From contig CANQRG010000001.1 of assembly GCA_947626165.1 (NCBI GenBank), positions 124,001 to 188,000 on the forward strand: a DNA stretch of 64,000 bases. The letters run 5' to 3'. The translations under genes were made by a program, and so were the position numbers. Source of the stretch: an uncultured Clostridia bacterium (lineage in GTDB: Bacteria; Bacillota; Clostridia; Oscillospirales; Ruminococcaceae). Under the pieces are notes generated by a model. It made no database searches. It was not told where the DNA came from and was given only the letters and a program-made list of their open reading frames with translations. Below are positions 53,039 to 62,896 of this stretch, one piece after another. How positions within the stretch are numbered: position 1 is the first letter of the stretch; each line of letters begins with the position of its first letter.

Positions 53039-53548
53039 TCAGGCATTCAAATATGCTTTAACAACTTCTCCTACATATGCTGTGTGGAAATCTCTTTCAG
53101 GGTACCACCTGTCGATAAGCGTTTTATCAATGAAACATTCAGGGTCAATATCCTGTGCAAATACCTTTCTGCAAATAAGTATAAGTTCCGCCTGCTCAAA
53201 GGTCGTGGTGTTATCAACAAACACGGGAACAAGTCCTGTTTCTTTTGCTTTATCGAAATCTCTGCCGCTTTTTGTACCGCAAAAGTTCAGCTTGTCTTTA
53301 TTGCCGTCCTTTAAAAATGATATTGAGAAATAGTCGTTTTTATCAATAAATCCCTTAGTATATCTCTGTGGGCGTATAACTGTGACTGCAACGCTTTTTC
53401 CCCACATAGTTCCTAAACTTCCCCACGAAGCGGTCATTGTGTTAAATCCGTTTTCGTCTCCGGCGGTAACTAAAAACCAGTCGTCTGCAATTTTTGAGAA
53501 TGGATTGAGATTCTCCAATGATTTGATTTCAATTTCTTTTAATGCCAT
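53039..53548 (-). CDS. Flavin reductase-like FMN-binding protein
   Basis: A 169-aa protein of the flavin reductase/FMN-binding split-barrel family: WFLVTAGDENGFNTMTASWGSLGTMWGKSVAVTVIRPQRYT is the FMN-site region. Anaerobic clostridial members are annotated flavin reductase family; the electron acceptor is unknown. A weak GGGGGTAAT lies before the ATG. A repeat follows upstream (53562-53635). Confidence 0.88.
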   Translation of the reverse strand: MALKEIEIKSLENLNPFSKIADDWFLVTAGDENGFNTMTASWGSLGTMWGKSVAVTVIRPQRYTKGFIDKNDYFSISFLKDGNKDKLNFCGTKSGRDFDKAKETGLVPVFVDNTTTFEQAELILICRKVFAQDIDPECFIDKTLIDRWYPERDFHTAYVGEVVKAYLNA

Positions 53549-53561
53549 AATATTACCCCCT

Positions 53562-53635
53562 ACTAGATGCTAGAAGCCAGAAGCCAGAATTTTTTGCATT
53601 CATCTAACTTCTAATCTCTAATTTCTAACCTTTTA
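53562..53635. repeat. Inverted pair of 7-nt-periodic repeat runs
   Basis: CTAGATG, CTAGAAG, CCAGAAG, CCAGAAT on one side and, after TTTTTTGC, ATCTAA, CTTCTAA, TCTCTAA, TTTCTAA on the other. Read on the minus strand the first part is CTGGCTTCTGG..TTCTAGCATCTAG, closely like TTGCATCTAG at 3633-3642. The two halves can pair imperfectly. Confidence 0.7.
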
Positions 53636-53783
53636 CATTATATATCATTAGAATATGTTTTTCAAGAATTAAATATCACTTTTACACTTCTAATGATAAA
53701 ATTATTATATATGGACAAAGTGATAAATTTATGATAAAATAACCATTATTTAAAATTTATTTCAAGCCGAACGGAGCGATTTT

Positions 53784-53981
53784 ATGAAAGATTTTATTTC
53801 TCAGAACAAACTTACGCTCTTTGCGATCGTTATTGATATTCTGACTATTGCGGCAATTATAATTTCGTTCAAATACGATTTTGTAACGTGGGCTGCTGTT
53901 GCTTTAGGCGTTGTTGCAGTAATACTGAATGTTAAGGCAAAAAGAAAGCAAAAAGAGAAATTTAAAGGCAATATTGAATAA
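53784..53981 (+). CDS. Small two-helix membrane protein
   Basis: A 65-aa protein: hydrophobic segments at about residues 10-28 and 33-50, then a basic Lys-rich tail (KAKRKQKEKFKG). RBS CGGAG lies 8 nt before the ATG. No family recognised. It lies alone, 150 nt before argG on the same strand. Confidence 0.7.
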   Translation: MKDFISQNKLTLFAIVIDILTIAAIIISFKYDFVTWAAVALGVVAVILNVKAKRKQKEKFKGNIE

Positions 53982-54005
53982 TTATACATAATATTCGTGA
54001 ATATA

Positions 54006-54020
54006 TGCATTATTTATGCA
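54006..54020. promoter_or_regulatory. TGCAT/ATGCA inverted repeat upstream of argG
   Basis: TGCAT-TATTT-ATGCA, with further ATATGCA (54032-54038) and TGCAT (54057-54061) toward the promoter. The TGNAT..ATNCA pattern resembles ARG boxes bound by ArgR/AhrC (consensus TGAAT-N4-ATTCA with GC variants), which fits the downstream arginine genes. No argR gene is in the window. Confidence 0.5.
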
Positions 54021-54068
54021 TAAAACTGATAAATATGCAAAAAATATTAAAAAATCTGCATAAAGCAC

Positions 54069-54096
54069 TTGACAATACAAGACTTTAGTGTATAAT
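54069..54096 (+). promoter_or_regulatory. Promoter of the arginine gene cluster
   Basis: Perfect TTGACA (54069-54074), a 16-nt spacer and perfect TATAAT (54091-54096). Confidence 0.85.
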
Positions 54097-54130
54097 TATC
54101 ACAAACATAAAATTATTGGAGGACAATATT

Positions 54131-55357
54131 ATGGCAAAAGAAATCAAAAAGGTAGTTTTAGCATACTCAGGCGGTCTTGACACGTCAATAATTATTGCGT
54201 GGCTCAAGGAGAATTACAACAACTGTGAGGTTATCGCAGTATCCGGAGATGTCGGACAGGGAACTGAGCTTGACGGTCTTGAGGAAAAGGCAATTAAGAC
54301 AGGTGCGTCTAAGCTTTATATTGAGGATCTGAACGATGAATTTGTAGAGGACTATGTATTCCCGACTGTTCAGGCAGGAGCCGTTTATGAAAACAGGTAC
54401 CTGCTCGGAACTTCTTTTGCAAGACCTATTATTGCAAAGAGAATTGCGGAGATAGCAATAAAAGAGGGCGCTGACGCTATCTGTCACGGCTGCACAGGAA
54501 AGGGCAACGACCAGGTTAGATTTGAGCTTGCTATCAAGGCTTTTGCACCTGATATGGAGATTATCGCTCCTTGGAGGATTTGGGATTTAAAATCCCGTGA
54601 GCAGGAGATAGAATATGCAGAGGCGCATAATATTCCTCTTAAAATAAACAGAGAGACAAACTATTCTAAGGATAAAAACCTATGGCATCTTTCACACGAA
54701 GGTCTTGACCTTGAGGACCCTGCAAACGAGCCTCAGTATGAAAAGGAAGGCTTCCTAGAGATGGGAGTTTCCCCGCTTCAGGCGCCTGACAAGCCTACTT
54801 ATGTGACGATTCATTTTGAAAAGGGTATACCTACTGCTATTGACGGCAAAGAAATGAAGGGTGTTGACATTGTAAAGACTTTAAACAAGCTGGGAGGAGA
54901 AAACGGTATCGGTCTTGCCGACTTGGTTGAAAACCGTTTGGTCGGAATGAAGTCGAGGGGAGTATATGAAACCCCGGGTGGAACGATTCTTTACCACGCT
55001 CACGATGTTTTGGAGACTATTACTATCGACAAAGAAACTGCAAGAATGAAGCAGTATATAGGTATTAAATTTGCCGATATCGTTTATAACGGTCAGTGGT
55101 ACACACCGCTTAGAGAGGCGCTTTCAGCATTTGTTACCGAGACGCAGAAAACTGTAACAGGGGATGTTAAGCTAAAGCTTTACAAGGGTAACATTATCAA
55201 TGCAGGAGTTACATCGCCGTATACATTGTATGATGAAGAGGTCGCAACCTTCGACGAGGACAATGTTTACAATCAGGCTGACAGCGCTGGGTTTATCAAT
55301 CTGTTCGGACTTCCTATTAAGGTTAAGGCTAAGCTGGACCAAAAGCGAAAGAAGTAA
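54131..55357 (+). CDS. argG: Argininosuccinate synthase
   Basis: A 408-aa ATP-dependent enzyme joining citrulline and aspartate. The PP-loop [17 protein letters not shown] and the citrulline-binding region are canonical. TTG 54116 overlaps the GGAGG, so ATG 54131 was chosen. First gene of the arg cluster; a weak hairpin at 55388-55409 separates it from argH. Confidence 0.98.
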   Translation: MAKEIKKVVLAYSGGLDTSIIIAWLKENYNNCEVIAVSGDVGQGTELDGLEEKAIKTGASKLYIEDLNDEFVEDYVFPTVQAGAVYENRYLLGTSFARPIIAKRIAEIAIKEGADAICHGCTGKGNDQVRFELAIKAFAPDMEIIAPWRIWDLKSREQEIEYAEAHNIPLKINRETNYSKDKNLWHLSHEGLDLEDPANEPQYEKEGFLEMGVSPLQAPDKPTYVTIHFEKGIPTAIDGKEMKGVDIVKTLNKLGGENGIGLADLVENRLVGMKSRGVYETPGGTILYHAHDVLETITIDKETARMKQYIGIKFADIVYNGQWYTPLREALSAFVTETQKTVTGDVKLKLYKGNIINAGVTSPYTLYDEEVATFDEDNVYNQADSAGFINLFGLPIKVKAKLDQKRKK

Positions 55358-55387
55358 TTTGTGTTACGTTAGTTATAAAAAACTATC

Positions 55388-55409
55388 AGGGTGGCATTTT
55401 TGCTGCCCT
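55388..55409 (+). terminator. Weak terminator or attenuating hairpin between argG and argH
   Basis: AGGGUGGC pairs with GCUGCCCU through two G-U pairs; the exit (TATAGGTTTTT) has only a delayed T-run, so readthrough into argH is likely. Confidence 0.5.
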
Positions 55410-55464
55410 TATAGGTTTTTATTGGGAGTTTTCATTTTAGTATATTTTTAAGGAGAGATTTACT

Positions 55465-56838
55465 ATGCCGATGTGGGCTGGACGTTTTTCAAAGGATATT
55501 GACGAGCGTGTAAACGATTTCAATTCGTCTATAAAATTTGACGCAAGAATGTACCGTCACGATATAAAGGGTTCTATTGCCCACGCAACAATGCTGGGCG
55601 AGTGCGGAATAATCGACAAAAGCGAGAGCGAGGTCATTATAGACGGGCTGAAAGGCATTTTAACCGATATTGATAACGGAGTTTTGGAGTTCGACCCGAA
55701 CGCTGAGGATATTCATATGTTTATCGAGGCTGAGCTGACTAAGCGTGTCGGCGACGCAGGGAAAAGGCTTCACACTGCACGTTCAAGAAACGATCAGGTC
55801 GCACTTGATATAAGAATGTACCTTTTAGACGAGATAAAGGAGATAAGAGAAATAACTGTCAAGCTGATAAGAACCATAACCGATATGGCAAAAGAGCATC
55901 TTGAAACTGTTATGCCGGGTTATACTCATCTTCAAAGAGCGCAGCCGATAACCTTTGCACATCATCTTATGGCATATGCAAATATGCTCCTGCGTGACAT
56001 TGGCAGGCTTGACGATACCTACAAGAGAATGAACCAAATGCCTTTGGGGAGCGGTGCTTTAGCAGGTACTACCTACAATATAGACAGGCAGAGAGTTTGT
56101 GAGCTATTAGGGTTTGACGGGATTACTCAAAACTCGCTTGACGGAGTATCGGACAGGGATTTCTGCATTGAGCTTGCGAGTGCAATATCGATACTTATGA
56201 TGCATCTGTCACGCTTTTCGGAGGAGATTATTTTATGGTGCTCGTGGGAGTTTAAGTTTGTAGAGCTTGACGACGCTTACGCAACAGGCTCTTCAATAAT
56301 GCCACAGAAGAAAAACCCCGACGTAACCGAGCTGATCAGGGGCAAAACCGCCCGTGTTTACGGAGATTTGAATACTTTGCTTTCTATGATGAAGAACCTG
56401 TCGCTTGCTTATGACAAGGATATGCAGGAGGATAAGGAGGCAATATTCGATGCTGTCGATACGGTCAAGCTGTGTATAAATACGTTTATTCCAATGCTGT
56501 CTACAATGACTGTTATAAAAGAGAATATGAGAAATGCGGCGGCTAAGGGATTCATAAATGCGACCGACTGTGCAGACTATCTTGTTAAAAAGGGTATGCC
56601 TTTCAGAGACGCTTATAAAATAACAGGTACTTTAGTTGCAAGATGTATAGAGTTGGGAGTTACTTTGGAAACGCTGCCGATAAGTGAGTATAAAAAGCTG
56701 AGTGACAGCTTTGATAAAGATGTCTATAAAGCTATTTCTCTTGATACCTGTGTGATGCAGAGAAAGTCGGCAGGAGGACCTGCACCCGAGAGCGTAAAAG
56801 TGCAGATAGAGTATGTTTTAAGAGAGCTTGATAAGTAA
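55465..56838 (+). CDS. argH: Argininosuccinate lyase
   Basis: A 457-aa member of the fumarase/aspartase superfamily cleaving argininosuccinate to arginine and fumarate. TARSRNDQ, the catalytic-Ser loop GSSIMPQKKNPD and the GYTHLQRAQP motif are present. RBS AAGGAGAG precedes the ATG. It is followed after 19 nt by argC. Confidence 0.98.
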   Translation: MPMWAGRFSKDIDERVNDFNSSIKFDARMYRHDIKGSIAHATMLGECGIIDKSESEVIIDGLKGILTDIDNGVLEFDPNAEDIHMFIEAELTKRVGDAGKRLHTARSRNDQVALDIRMYLLDEIKEIREITVKLIRTITDMAKEHLETVMPGYTHLQRAQPITFAHHLMAYANMLLRDIGRLDDTYKRMNQMPLGSGALAGTTYNIDRQRVCELLGFDGITQNSLDGVSDRDFCIELASAISILMMHLSRFSEEIILWCSWEFKFVELDDAYATGSSIMPQKKNPDVTELIRGKTARVYGDLNTLLSMMKNLSLAYDKDMQEDKEAIFDAVDTVKLCINTFIPMLSTMTVIKENMRNAAAKGFINATDCADYLVKKGMPFRDAYKITGTLVARCIELGVTLETLPISEYKKLSDSFDKDVYKAISLDTCVMQRKSAGGPAPESVKVQIEYVLRELDK

Positions 56839-56857
56839 AAATCGAAAGGCAATATAT

Positions 56858-57811
56858 ATGAAAACAAAAATCTTTATTGACGGAAAAGAAGGAACGACAG
56901 GTCTTAAAATCTTTGATAGGTTTAAAAACCGAAACGACCTTGAAATTATGCTCATAGATGAGGATAAACGTAAGGATAAAAATGAGCGGGCTAAATTTAT
57001 AAACAAGTCGGATATTACTTTTCTGTGTCTGCCTGATAAAGCGGCGATAGAATCTGTATCGTTGGTTGATAAAAACAACAAACACACAAAAATAATAGAC
57101 GCATCTACTGCTCACAGGACGAACCCTGAATGGGCATACGGCTTTCCTGAATTGTCTTCAGCACACAGAGAGAAGATAAAAAACTCAAGCAGAATTGCTG
57201 TTCCTGGCTGTTATGCAAGCGGATTTATAAGTCTGGTTTACCCACTTGTAACCGCAGGAATTCTGCCGCGTGATTATCCAGTCACCTGCCACGCAGTGTC
57301 GGGATATTCAGGTGCAGGCAAGAAAATGATAGCAGTCTACGATGGTGATGAAATGCCGTATGAGTATAACTCTCCCAGACAGTATGCACTGACGCAGAAT
57401 CACAAGCATTTACCGGAGATGCAGAAAATCTGCGGTCTTGACTATCCGCCTGTTTTTAATCCGATAGTTGACGATTACTATGCAGGAATGGTGGTTACTG
57501 TGCCGATAATAACAAGACTTTTGAACGGCAAGTACACAGCGTCTGACATACACAAAGCTCTAAGCGAGCATTATAAAAACGAGCATTTTGTTAAGGTAAT
57601 GGAACTGGGCGGTACAGAAACTCTGCCTGACGGCTTTTTGGCTGCAAATACTCTTGAGGGAACAAACGATATGCAGATTTTTGTCTGCGGAAACGACGAG
57701 CGAGTTTTGCTATGTTCACGGCTTGATAATCTGGGAAAAGGTGCAAGCGGTGCGGCGATTCAGTGTATGAATATTGTTTTGGGGTTTGACGAAAAAACAG
57801 GGCTTGAATAG
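56858..57811 (+). CDS. argC: N-acetyl-gamma-glutamyl-phosphate reductase (short type)
   Basis: A 317-aa NADPH-dependent semialdehyde-forming enzyme, third step of ornithine synthesis. It begins KIFIDGKEGTTGLKIF (nucleotide site), the catalytic Cys is in VPGCYASG, and CHAVSGYSGAGK follows. The GKEGTTG start and the short length mark the AGPR type 2 branch rather than the E. coli-like one. ATG 56858 follows GAAAGG; the in-frame TTG-type starts upstream overlap argH. Confidence 0.96.
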   Translation: MKTKIFIDGKEGTTGLKIFDRFKNRNDLEIMLIDEDKRKDKNERAKFINKSDITFLCLPDKAAIESVSLVDKNNKHTKIIDASTAHRTNPEWAYGFPELSSAHREKIKNSSRIAVPGCYASGFISLVYPLVTAGILPRDYPVTCHAVSGYSGAGKKMIAVYDGDEMPYEYNSPRQYALTQNHKHLPEMQKICGLDYPPVFNPIVDDYYAGMVVTVPIITRLLNGKYTASDIHKALSEHYKNEHFVKVMELGGTETLPDGFLAANTLEGTNDMQIFVCGNDERVLLCSRLDNLGKGASGAAIQCMNIVLGFDEKTGLE

Positions 57812-57847
57812 AGTTTTAAGTGTATAAATAACGAAATGAGGACAAAA

Positions 57848-58426
57848 ATGACAAAAGTTTATTTTGTGCGCCACGCAGAGCCTGACAGGAACATTCATAA
57901 TGACAGAACAAGACCGCTTACTGATGAGGGACTTCGGGATTCTTTAGAGGTTACGAATGTTTTAAAGAACAAGGGTATTGATTTTATTATGTCTAGTCCT
58001 TATAAGAGAAGTATTGATACTATTAGCGACCTTGCAAAAACGCTTAATATGGAAATTCACACAGATGAGAATTTTAGAGAGCGTAATGCCGGAGGCTGGC
58101 ACGGTGAAAGATTTTTTGATTACATACAAAAGCAATGGGCGGATTTTAATTATCATATAAAAGACGGTGAGTGTTTAAATGAAGTTCGTAAGCGAAATAT
58201 CAACGCATTGAAAAAAGTTCTTTTGGAGCACAGAAATGAAAATATAGTTATTGCAACTCACGGGACAGCGTTGAGCACAATGTTAAATTACTTTTATCCG
58301 CAGTTTAATTTTGAATGCTTTAAGAAAATTATGGATTTTATGCCGTTTATTATTAGGCTTGATTTTGACGGTGATGAATGCATAGGTTCACAGGTTGAGC
58401 TTGTTATTAGGAAAGAATTTAGATAA
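57848..58426 (+). CDS. Histidine phosphatase (phosphoglycerate mutase-like)
   Basis: A 192-aa branch-2/branch-1 type phosphatase. The RHG motif reads VRHAEP (His phosphorylated), ERNAGGWHGE is the proton-donor region, and ATHGTALS carries the second His. Substrate unknown. It lies between argC and argJ, with 36 and 40 nt spacers, so it is co-transcribed with arginine synthesis; a role there is not established. ATG 57848 sits behind ATGAGG. Confidence 0.9.
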   Translation: MTKVYFVRHAEPDRNIHNDRTRPLTDEGLRDSLEVTNVLKNKGIDFIMSSPYKRSIDTISDLAKTLNMEIHTDENFRERNAGGWHGERFFDYIQKQWADFNYHIKDGECLNEVRKRNINALKKVLLEHRNENIVIATHGTALSTMLNYFYPQFNFECFKKIMDFMPFIIRLDFDGDECIGSQVELVIRKEFR

Positions 58427-58466
58427 CTTTAGATATAGAGATTTACAGATAAAAAGGACAATAATT

Positions 58467-59705
58467 ATGAAACTAAAAGGTAATGATAAATTTATTGAGG
58501 GCGGAGTGTGTGCCGCAAAGGGATTTAAGGCAAACGGTGTAAACTGCGGACTTAATTCTGATAAGAATAAAAACGACTTAGCACTTATAGTTTCCGACAC
58601 GCTTTGCAATACTGCCTGCGTTTATACTCAGAACAAGGTAAAGGGTGCGCCGATTTATGTTACAAAAACGCACCTTGAAAAAACAGGTGGAAAGTCAAGA
58701 GCGGTCATTGCAAATTCAAAATATGCAAACACTTGTAACGCTGACGGTGAGGAGAAGGCAGAGAGAATGTGTTCTCTTGCGGGAGATGCTCTCGGAATAC
58801 CGAGCGACGAGGTCATCGTTGCCTCAACAGGAGTTATCGGACAGGTTCTGCCGATAGAGCCTATTGAAAGCGGAATAAAACCGCTTGTCGAGGGGCTTTC
58901 GTATACAGGAAACGACAAGGCGGCAAATGCAATTATGACTACAGACACAGTAGACAAGCAGGTCGCAGTTGAGTTTGATATAAGCGGAAAGACCTGCCGT
59001 ATGGGCGGTATGGCAAAGGGCAGCGGAATGATCCACCCGAATATGGCGACTACCTTGAACTTTATAACTACAGACGTTAATATCTCTGTTGATATGCTTC
59101 AAAAGGCACTAAGCGAAGTCGTTGAAACTACTTACAACTGTCTTTCTGTTGACGGTGACACTTCGACAAACGATATGGTATCGGTTATGGCGAACGGTCT
59201 TGCAGACAATGACGAGATAACAAGCGAAAATGCAGATTTTGAGATATTCAAAGAGGCATTATATGCTGTAATGATGAATATGACACGAATGTTAGCCGCC
59301 GACGGCGAGGGCGCAACAAAGCTGCTTGAGTGCAATGTAACTGGAGCTAAAGATTTTGAAACGGCGAAAACTATAGCAAAGAGTGTTATATGTTCACCGC
59401 TGTTTAAGTGCGCTATGTTCGGTGCAGATGCTAACTGGGGAAGAATACTTTGTGCAATAGGTTATGCAGACGCTGAGTTTGATATAAATAATGTGTCGGT
59501 AACGCTTGAAAGCTCAAAGGGTAAAATTCACGTTTGCGAAAACGGAGCAGGGATTGCATTTTCGGAAGAACAGGCAAAGGAAATTCTGCTTGAGGACGAG
59601 ATAATCATAGATATAAATATCGGTGACGGAGAGGGCAAAGCCACCGCATGGGGCTGTGACCTCACATATGATTATGTTAAAATTAACGGAGATTACAGGT
59701 CTTAG
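58467..59705 (+). CDS. argJ: Glutamate N-acetyltransferase/ornithine acetyltransferase
   Basis: A 412-aa autoprocessing Ntn-hydrolase transferring acetyl from acetylornithine to glutamate, making the pathway cyclic. The self-cleavage site KGSGMIHPNMATTLNF (Ala-Thr, nucleophile Thr) is visible near residue 190, and the C-terminus ends DYVKINGDYRS. ATG 58467 follows AAAGGAC; upstream in-frame starts overlap the phosphatase gene. The absence of argE/argA in the cluster fits ArgJ. Confidence 0.97.
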   Translation: MKLKGNDKFIEGGVCAAKGFKANGVNCGLNSDKNKNDLALIVSDTLCNTACVYTQNKVKGAPIYVTKTHLEKTGGKSRAVIANSKYANTCNADGEEKAERMCSLAGDALGIPSDEVIVASTGVIGQVLPIEPIESGIKPLVEGLSYTGNDKAANAIMTTDTVDKQVAVEFDISGKTCRMGGMAKGSGMIHPNMATTLNFITTDVNISVDMLQKALSEVVETTYNCLSVDGDTSTNDMVSVMANGLADNDEITSENADFEIFKEALYAVMMNMTRMLAADGEGATKLLECNVTGAKDFETAKTIAKSVICSPLFKCAMFGADANWGRILCAIGYADAEFDINNVSVTLESSKGKIHVCENGAGIAFSEEQAKEILLEDEIIIDINIGDGEGKATAWGCDLTYDYVKINGDYRS

Positions 59706-59791
59706 ATGTGTATAATGATAAGGTTTTAGTATTTAAAAACAGAAAACAGGTAGTTTATTACATAAATTCTTTTAGAGAGGAGAATTAAACA

Positions 59792-60652
59792 ATGGAACAG
59801 ATTTCAAATTACACCCGTACAAAGGTGCTTATGGATGCGCTCCCTTATTTGCAGAAGTACAATGACAAAATCGTTGTTGTTAAATACGGCGGAAACGCAA
59901 TGACCAACGAGGCGCTTAAAGAGGCGGTTATGAGCGATATTGTACTGCTCGGAGCGGTGGGAATAAAGGTAGTTCTTGTTCACGGCGGAGGACCTGAGAT
60001 AAATACAATGCTCGACCGAGTGGGGATTGAATCTAAGTTTGTAAACGGACTTCGCTATACCGACGCTGATACAATGGAAGTTGTTCAGATGGTTTTGGCA
60101 GGAAAGGTAAACAAACAGCTTGTTCAGAACATTCAGACGCACGGCGGAAAGGCACTTGGTCTTTGCGGAATTGACGGAGAAATGATAGTTGCCGAAAAGC
60201 TTGATGGAGAGAGCGATTTAGGCTATGTCGGTGAGATAAAAAGGGTTTCTACGCGTCCTATTATAGACGCATTAAACAGCGGTTTTGTACCTGTAATATC
60301 TACTGTAGCAACAAGCGAGCAGGGAGATACATATAACATAAACGCCGATACGGCTGCCGCTAGGATAGCAAGCTGTCTGAGGGCTGAAAATCTTATTCTT
60401 ATGACGGACATAGCAGGTCTTTTGGAGGACAAGAATGATGAGAGTACGCTAATAAAGCAGGTGAATGTCTCCGAGGTGGCATACCTTAAGAAAAAGGGAA
60501 TAATTAGCGGAGGTATGATACCGAAAATTGATTGCTGTGTTGAGGCGGTAAGGCGCGGAGTTAAAAAGACTTCAATAATAGACGGCAGAGTTCCACACTC
60601 GATTTTGATAGAGTTACTTTCAAGCGAGGGCGTAGGCACGCAGTTTATTTAA
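59792..60652 (+). CDS. argB: Acetylglutamate kinase
   Basis: A 286-aa amino acid kinase performing the second step. VKYGGNAM, HGGGPEIN, GLCGIDG and NADTAAARIA are canonical; the longer N-terminal helix (residues 1-24) is the type associated with arginine-sensitive hexameric enzymes. RBS GAGAGGAG precedes the ATG. Confidence 0.98.
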   Translation: MEQISNYTRTKVLMDALPYLQKYNDKIVVVKYGGNAMTNEALKEAVMSDIVLLGAVGIKVVLVHGGGPEINTMLDRVGIESKFVNGLRYTDADTMEVVQMVLAGKVNKQLVQNIQTHGGKALGLCGIDGEMIVAEKLDGESDLGYVGEIKRVSTRPIIDALNSGFVPVISTVATSEQGDTYNINADTAAARIASCLRAENLILMTDIAGLLEDKNDESTLIKQVNVSEVAYLKKKGIISGGMIPKIDCCVEAVRRGVKKTSIIDGRVPHSILIELLSSEGVGTQFI

Positions 60653-60677
60653 TTAACAGATTATAAAGGAGCAGAAA

Positions 60678-61853
60678 ATGTCAACTATAGAGAAATTCAA
60701 CGAGCATATTATGCCTACATACGGACGTTTTGATGTTGTTCTTGACAGCGGTAAAGAGCGTTTGGCTTGTGATGAAAACGGCAAAAAATACATTGATTTC
60801 GGCTCGGGGATAGGAACAAACAGTCTGGGTTTTTGTGATGATGAGTGGGCGGAGGCTGTTTCAAAGCAGGCACATTCAATTCAGCATACGTCTAATTACT
60901 ATTACACAAAGGTTTCAGCAGATTTTGCACAAACGCTTACCGAATCAACGGGGTATTCAAAGATATTTTTCGGCAATTCGGGCGCTGAGGCAAACGAGTG
61001 TGCGATAAAGCTGGCGAGAAAATACAGTTTTGATAAATACGGCAAGGGCAGGCACAATATAATTACCCTTTTAAACAGCTTTCACGGAAGAACGCTTTGT
61101 ACCCTTTCCGCAACAGGGCAGGACAGCTTTCACAATTATTTTTTTCCGTTTGTTGAGGGGTTTATAAACACTCCTGCAAATGATATTGACGCACTTGTAA
61201 AAACATTAGATGAAAACAAAGATACAGTCTGCGCTGTTATGTTTGAGTGCATTCAGGGCGAGGGCGGAGTAATTCCGCTTGATAAGGATTTTGTAAAGGC
61301 AATCGCTGACGAGTGCGCAAAGAGAGATATACTTACTATCTGTGACGAGGTTCAAACCGGTGTGGGAAGAACAGGCAAGTTCTTAGCGTGCGAGCATTAT
61401 GGAATTAAACCCGACATTGTAACTCTTGCCAAAGGCTTGGCTGGCGGAGTTCCCATAGGCGTTTGTATGGCTAATGAGAAGTGCTGCGACGTTCTTTCAA
61501 AGGGTATGCACGGCTCGACATTCGGAGGAAATCCGATAAGCTGTGCAGGAGGCAATGTTGTATTAAAAAGGGTGCTTGACGACAACTTTTTAGATGAAGT
61601 CGCACAAAAGGGCGAGTATATTAAAACCGAGCTTTGTAAAATAAATGAAGTTGACGGAGTGGACGGTCTGGGCTTAATGCTGGGTATAAGACTTAAAACA
61701 AAAAAGGCGGCAGATGTTTGCAGGGAATGTCTTGATAATGGATTGCTTGTTTTGACAGCTAAAGAAAAGCTGAGATTATTGCCGCCGCTTAATATAACAA
61801 AAGATGAGATCGATAAGGGTCTGAGTATCCTTAAAAATATTTTAGACAGTTAA
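60678..61853 (+). CDS. argD: Acetylornithine aminotransferase
   Basis: A 391-aa PLP enzyme. NSFHGRT, DEVQTGVGRTGK and the Schiff-base Lys in TLAKGLAGGVPIG identify ArgD; FGNSGAEANE is the cofactor loop. It uses acetylglutamate semialdehyde. RBS AAAGGAG precedes the ATG. It is 16 nt before argF. Confidence 0.98.
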   Translation: MSTIEKFNEHIMPTYGRFDVVLDSGKERLACDENGKKYIDFGSGIGTNSLGFCDDEWAEAVSKQAHSIQHTSNYYYTKVSADFAQTLTESTGYSKIFFGNSGAEANECAIKLARKYSFDKYGKGRHNIITLLNSFHGRTLCTLSATGQDSFHNYFFPFVEGFINTPANDIDALVKTLDENKDTVCAVMFECIQGEGGVIPLDKDFVKAIADECAKRDILTICDEVQTGVGRTGKFLACEHYGIKPDIVTLAKGLAGGVPIGVCMANEKCCDVLSKGMHGSTFGGNPISCAGGNVVLKRVLDDNFLDEVAQKGEYIKTELCKINEVDGVDGLGLMLGIRLKTKKAADVCRECLDNGLLVLTAKEKLRLLPPLNITKDEIDKGLSILKNILDS

Positions 61854-61869
61854 TAAAGGAGAAATAAAT

Positions 61870-62784
61870 ATGAAACATTTACTTAAAATGCTTGATTTAT
61901 CAAAAGAAGAGATTATTGAAATCTTAAATCTTGCTGATCAGTTGAAGTATGAAAACAAAAACGGCATAGAGCATCACTTGCTCAAGGGTAAGACTTTGGG
62001 TATGATTTTTCAAAAAGCCTCGACCAGAACAAGAGTTTCGTTTGAAACGGGAATGTATCAGCTGGGCGGAAATCCGCTGTTTTTATCGTCTAATGATTTG
62101 CAGATAGGCAGGGGAGAGCCTGTTCAGGACACGGCAAGGGTGTTGTCACGCTATATTGACGGAATTATGATTAGGACCTTCGAGCAAAAAGAAGTCGAGG
62201 ATCTGGCGAAGTTTGGCTCTATTCCTGTAATAAACGGGCTTACTGATTTTTGCCATCCGTGTCAAGTTCTTGCGGACCTTATGACTATCAGAGAGTTCAA
62301 GGGACGTCTTGAGGGGCTGAAGATGGGTTATATCGGAGACGGAAACAATATGGCTAACTCGCTTATTGTAGGTTGTTTAAAAGTCGGAATGAGTGTGTCT
62401 ATCGCCTGCCCTGCCGACTATCAGCCTGACAAGCAGGTCTTGGATTTTGCAAAAGAGTACGGTGACAAGTTCTTTATGACCGACAAGCCGATTGAGGCTG
62501 CTAAAGACTGCGATGTTTTGTTTACCGATGTTTGGACATCAATGGGCGAGGAAGCAGAAACCGAAAAGAGAAAGATCGCATTTGAGGGCTATCAGATCAA
62601 TGACGAGATTATGGCGGTTTCTAAGCCTGACGCTATGGTCCAGCATTGTCTGCCTGCGCACAGGGAAGAGGAAATCACTGAAAAGGTATTTGAAGCTCAC
62701 GCTGATGAGATATTTGAAGAGGCAGAAAACAGACTCCACGCTCAAAAAGCAGTTATAGTTTTGTGTATGAAAGATAAGGATTGA
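61870..62784 (+). CDS. argF: Ornithine carbamoyltransferase
   Basis: A 304-aa enzyme making citrulline. The carbamoyl-phosphate motif STRTRVSFE, DFCHPCQ and the ornithine-site HCLPAHR are intact. RBS AAGGAG lies 8 nt upstream. Last gene of the arg cluster; carAB is not in the window. No classical terminator was seen before the next promoter at 62819. Confidence 0.98.
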   Translation: MKHLLKMLDLSKEEIIEILNLADQLKYENKNGIEHHLLKGKTLGMIFQKASTRTRVSFETGMYQLGGNPLFLSSNDLQIGRGEPVQDTARVLSRYIDGIMIRTFEQKEVEDLAKFGSIPVINGLTDFCHPCQVLADLMTIREFKGRLEGLKMGYIGDGNNMANSLIVGCLKVGMSVSIACPADYQPDKQVLDFAKEYGDKFFMTDKPIEAAKDCDVLFTDVWTSMGEEAETEKRKIAFEGYQINDEIMAVSKPDAMVQHCLPAHREEEITEKVFEAHADEIFEEAENRLHAQKAVIVLCMKDKD

Positions 62785-62818
62785 TCTTTTTATAGTCAAG
62801 AAATTTATTCCTAAGATA

Positions 62819-62847
62819 TTGACAAATACCGTTAAAAGTGATATAAT
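62819..62847 (+). promoter_or_regulatory. Strong promoter ahead of the structured leader
   Basis: Perfect TTGACA (62819-62824), a 17-nt spacer and perfect TATAAT (62842-62847). The predicted transcript carries about 160 nt before the ATG at 63014. Confidence 0.85.
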
Positions 62848-62896
62848 TTTAAGCAATGCAGATAAACGTCTGCAATAAATAAATACAGTTCGCAAC

